A DNA stretch of 5,532 nt. It comes from an uncultured Lachnobacterium sp. Its GTDB lineage: Bacteria; Bacillota; Clostridia; Lachnospirales; Lachnospiraceae. Below are positions 4,661-5,532 of the stretch, piece after piece. A model generated the notes under the pieces. That model was not told where the DNA came from and made no database searches. It was given only the letters and a program-made list of their open reading frames with translations. The stretch covers positions 1 through 5,532 of the forward strand of contig URYB01000196.1 of the NCBI GenBank assembly GCA_900552085.1, written 5' to 3'. Numbering within the stretch: the stretch's first letter is position 1; every line of letters starts with the position of its first letter. The position numbers and the translations under genes are program-made.

Positions 4661-5532
4661 CTATTTTTCAACTCTAAAAATCTGATCAAACACCTTGGCT
4701 ATTTCTTTCATATCAATTGGCTTTACAATATGACCATTCATGCCACACTCAAACGCTTTTCTTCGATCTTCATCAAAGGCATTCGCAGTCATTGCAACGA
4801 TTGGAATATTTGCTTTCCTGTTATTAGACAGTGTACGAATTTCTCTTGTTGCCGTATAACCATCCATTCTCGGCATCTGGATATCCATTAATACCAGATC
4901 ATATTTATCCTCTGGAGCTTCATTGATGATATTAACAGCCTCGATACCATCCTCTGCACAGTCAATTACCATTCCCGTTTCTTCCAGTATTACCGTCGCA
5001 AGTTCCCGGTTCAGTTCATTATCTTCTACAAGAAGAACCCTTTTTCCACTATAATCATAGGAATCATCTGTGCTTTCAAATTTCTGTTCTTCCATCTGGA
5101 CTGGCTGCGTCAACACACTTCTTAATTCCGACATGAAAATAGGCTTTGCAACAAAAGCAGTTGCACCGGCTTCTCTTGCCTCTTTCTCAAAATCACTCCA
5201 ATCGTATGCCGTCAATACAATGATCGGTACATCTTCCCTGATCACCCTGCGGATTCTGCGGATTGTTTCAATTCCATTCATGTCCGGCATAAGATAATCC
5301 ACGATATAAACCTGATACTCATCATTCAACTCAGCTGCATCCTGCGCACGGAGAACAGCTTCTTTCCCCGTCACAGTCCAGTCTGGCTGCATATCAATGC
5401 TTCGGAGCATCTTGCAGACACTACGGCAGGTATCAATATCATCATCAACCACAAGTGCTCTCGCACCCTGCAGTTCCGGAATCGGCTTATACCTGATTGG
5501 CTGATTTGCAAGACGGACGCTAAGTGTCACCG
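4661..5532 (-). CDS. Hybrid sensor histidine kinase, C-terminal part with two receiver domains (5' end outside window)
   Basis: The gene runs off the right edge; only its last roughly 289 codons are present. The first residues (VTLSVRLANQPI) look like the closing strand of a histidine-kinase ATPase domain, so the full protein is inferred to be a hybrid kinase. Numbering from the GTG codon at 5530, receiver 1 (about 22-142) has acidic residues D29-D31, phospho-acceptor D78 in VDYLMPDMNG, T107 and K129. Receiver 2 (about 163-287) has E169/D170, phospho-acceptor D216 in LMDIQMPRMDG, T248 and K270. Both are therefore probably phosphorylatable. An acidic 20-residue linker joins them. The protein ends just after receiver 2 with no histidine phosphotransfer domain, so output needs another protein. 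The GTG at 5530 codes an internal valine and is unlikely to be a start. The input signal cannot be told from here. Confidence 0.88.
   Translation of the reverse strand, partial: VTLSVRLANQPIRYKPIPELQGARALVVDDDIDTCRSVCKMLRSIDMQPDWTVTGKEAVLRAQDAAELNDEYQVYIVDYLMPDMNGIETIRRIRRVIREDVPIIVLTAYDWSDFEKEAREAGATAFVAKPIFMSELRSVLTQPVQMEEQKFESTDDSYDYSGKRVLLVEDNELNRELATVILEETGMVIDCAEDGIEAVNIINEAPEDKYDLVLMDIQMPRMDGYTATREIRTLSNNRKANIPIVAMTANAFDEDRRKAFECGMNGHIVKPIDMKEIAKVFDQIFRVEK

Noticed and set aside
5528..5530. GTG at the right edge as the start of a stand-alone double-receiver protein
   Set aside because: The codon is within two bases of the window edge and the residues around it look like the end of a kinase ATPase domain, so the gene almost certainly continues beyond the window.

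Overview
The window looks like chromosomal DNA from a low-to-moderate GC Gram-positive anaerobe, most likely a gut Lachnospiraceae relative (Clostridia). This rests on strong AAGGAG-type ribosome binding sites, an AT-rich intergenic style, and the protein types present: a PepT of clostridial type, a GH113-like cytoplasmic glycosidase beside an AraC regulator, and a large hybrid histidine kinase ending in two receiver domains. The genus cannot be fixed from the sequence alone.

Layout. A T-rich leader (1-112) precedes pepT (113-1336, +), a tripeptide aminopeptidase with its metal ligands intact. It converges on an unnamed membrane protein gene (1422-2555, -), and the two share a bidirectional hairpin terminator (1352-1392). 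The membrane protein has a two-helix N-terminal anchor, a long charged helical region, a Pro-Glu-Ala tandem-repeat stalk, and two almost identical 20-residue modules containing LSPDEIAALFANMGN, the second forming the exact C-terminus. Next is a GH113-like beta-mannanase/oligomannosidase gene (2689-3636, -). It is divergent from an AraC-family regulator gene (3754-4644, +) across a 117-bp control region with overlapping back-to-back promoter elements and several small repeats. The regulator converges, with only 16 bp between stops, on the 3' end of a hybrid sensor kinase gene (4661-5532, -), which runs off the right edge.

How the genes may work together. The AraC gene and the glycosidase gene look like a minimal sugar-responsive pair for intracellular manno-oligosaccharide breakdown. 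pepT is an ordinary housekeeping peptide-catabolism gene. The most unusual item is the membrane protein. Its repeated tail motif resembles the N-terminal CheY-binding peptide of the flagellar switch proteins FliM/FliY (LSxxEIxALL). A membrane-tethered stalk carrying two such peptides could act as docking bait for a receiver-domain protein. That is a hypothesis from motif resemblance and is not demonstrated.

No RNA genes, mobile elements, CRISPR arrays or broken genes were seen. No stretch over 300 bases lacks a gene.
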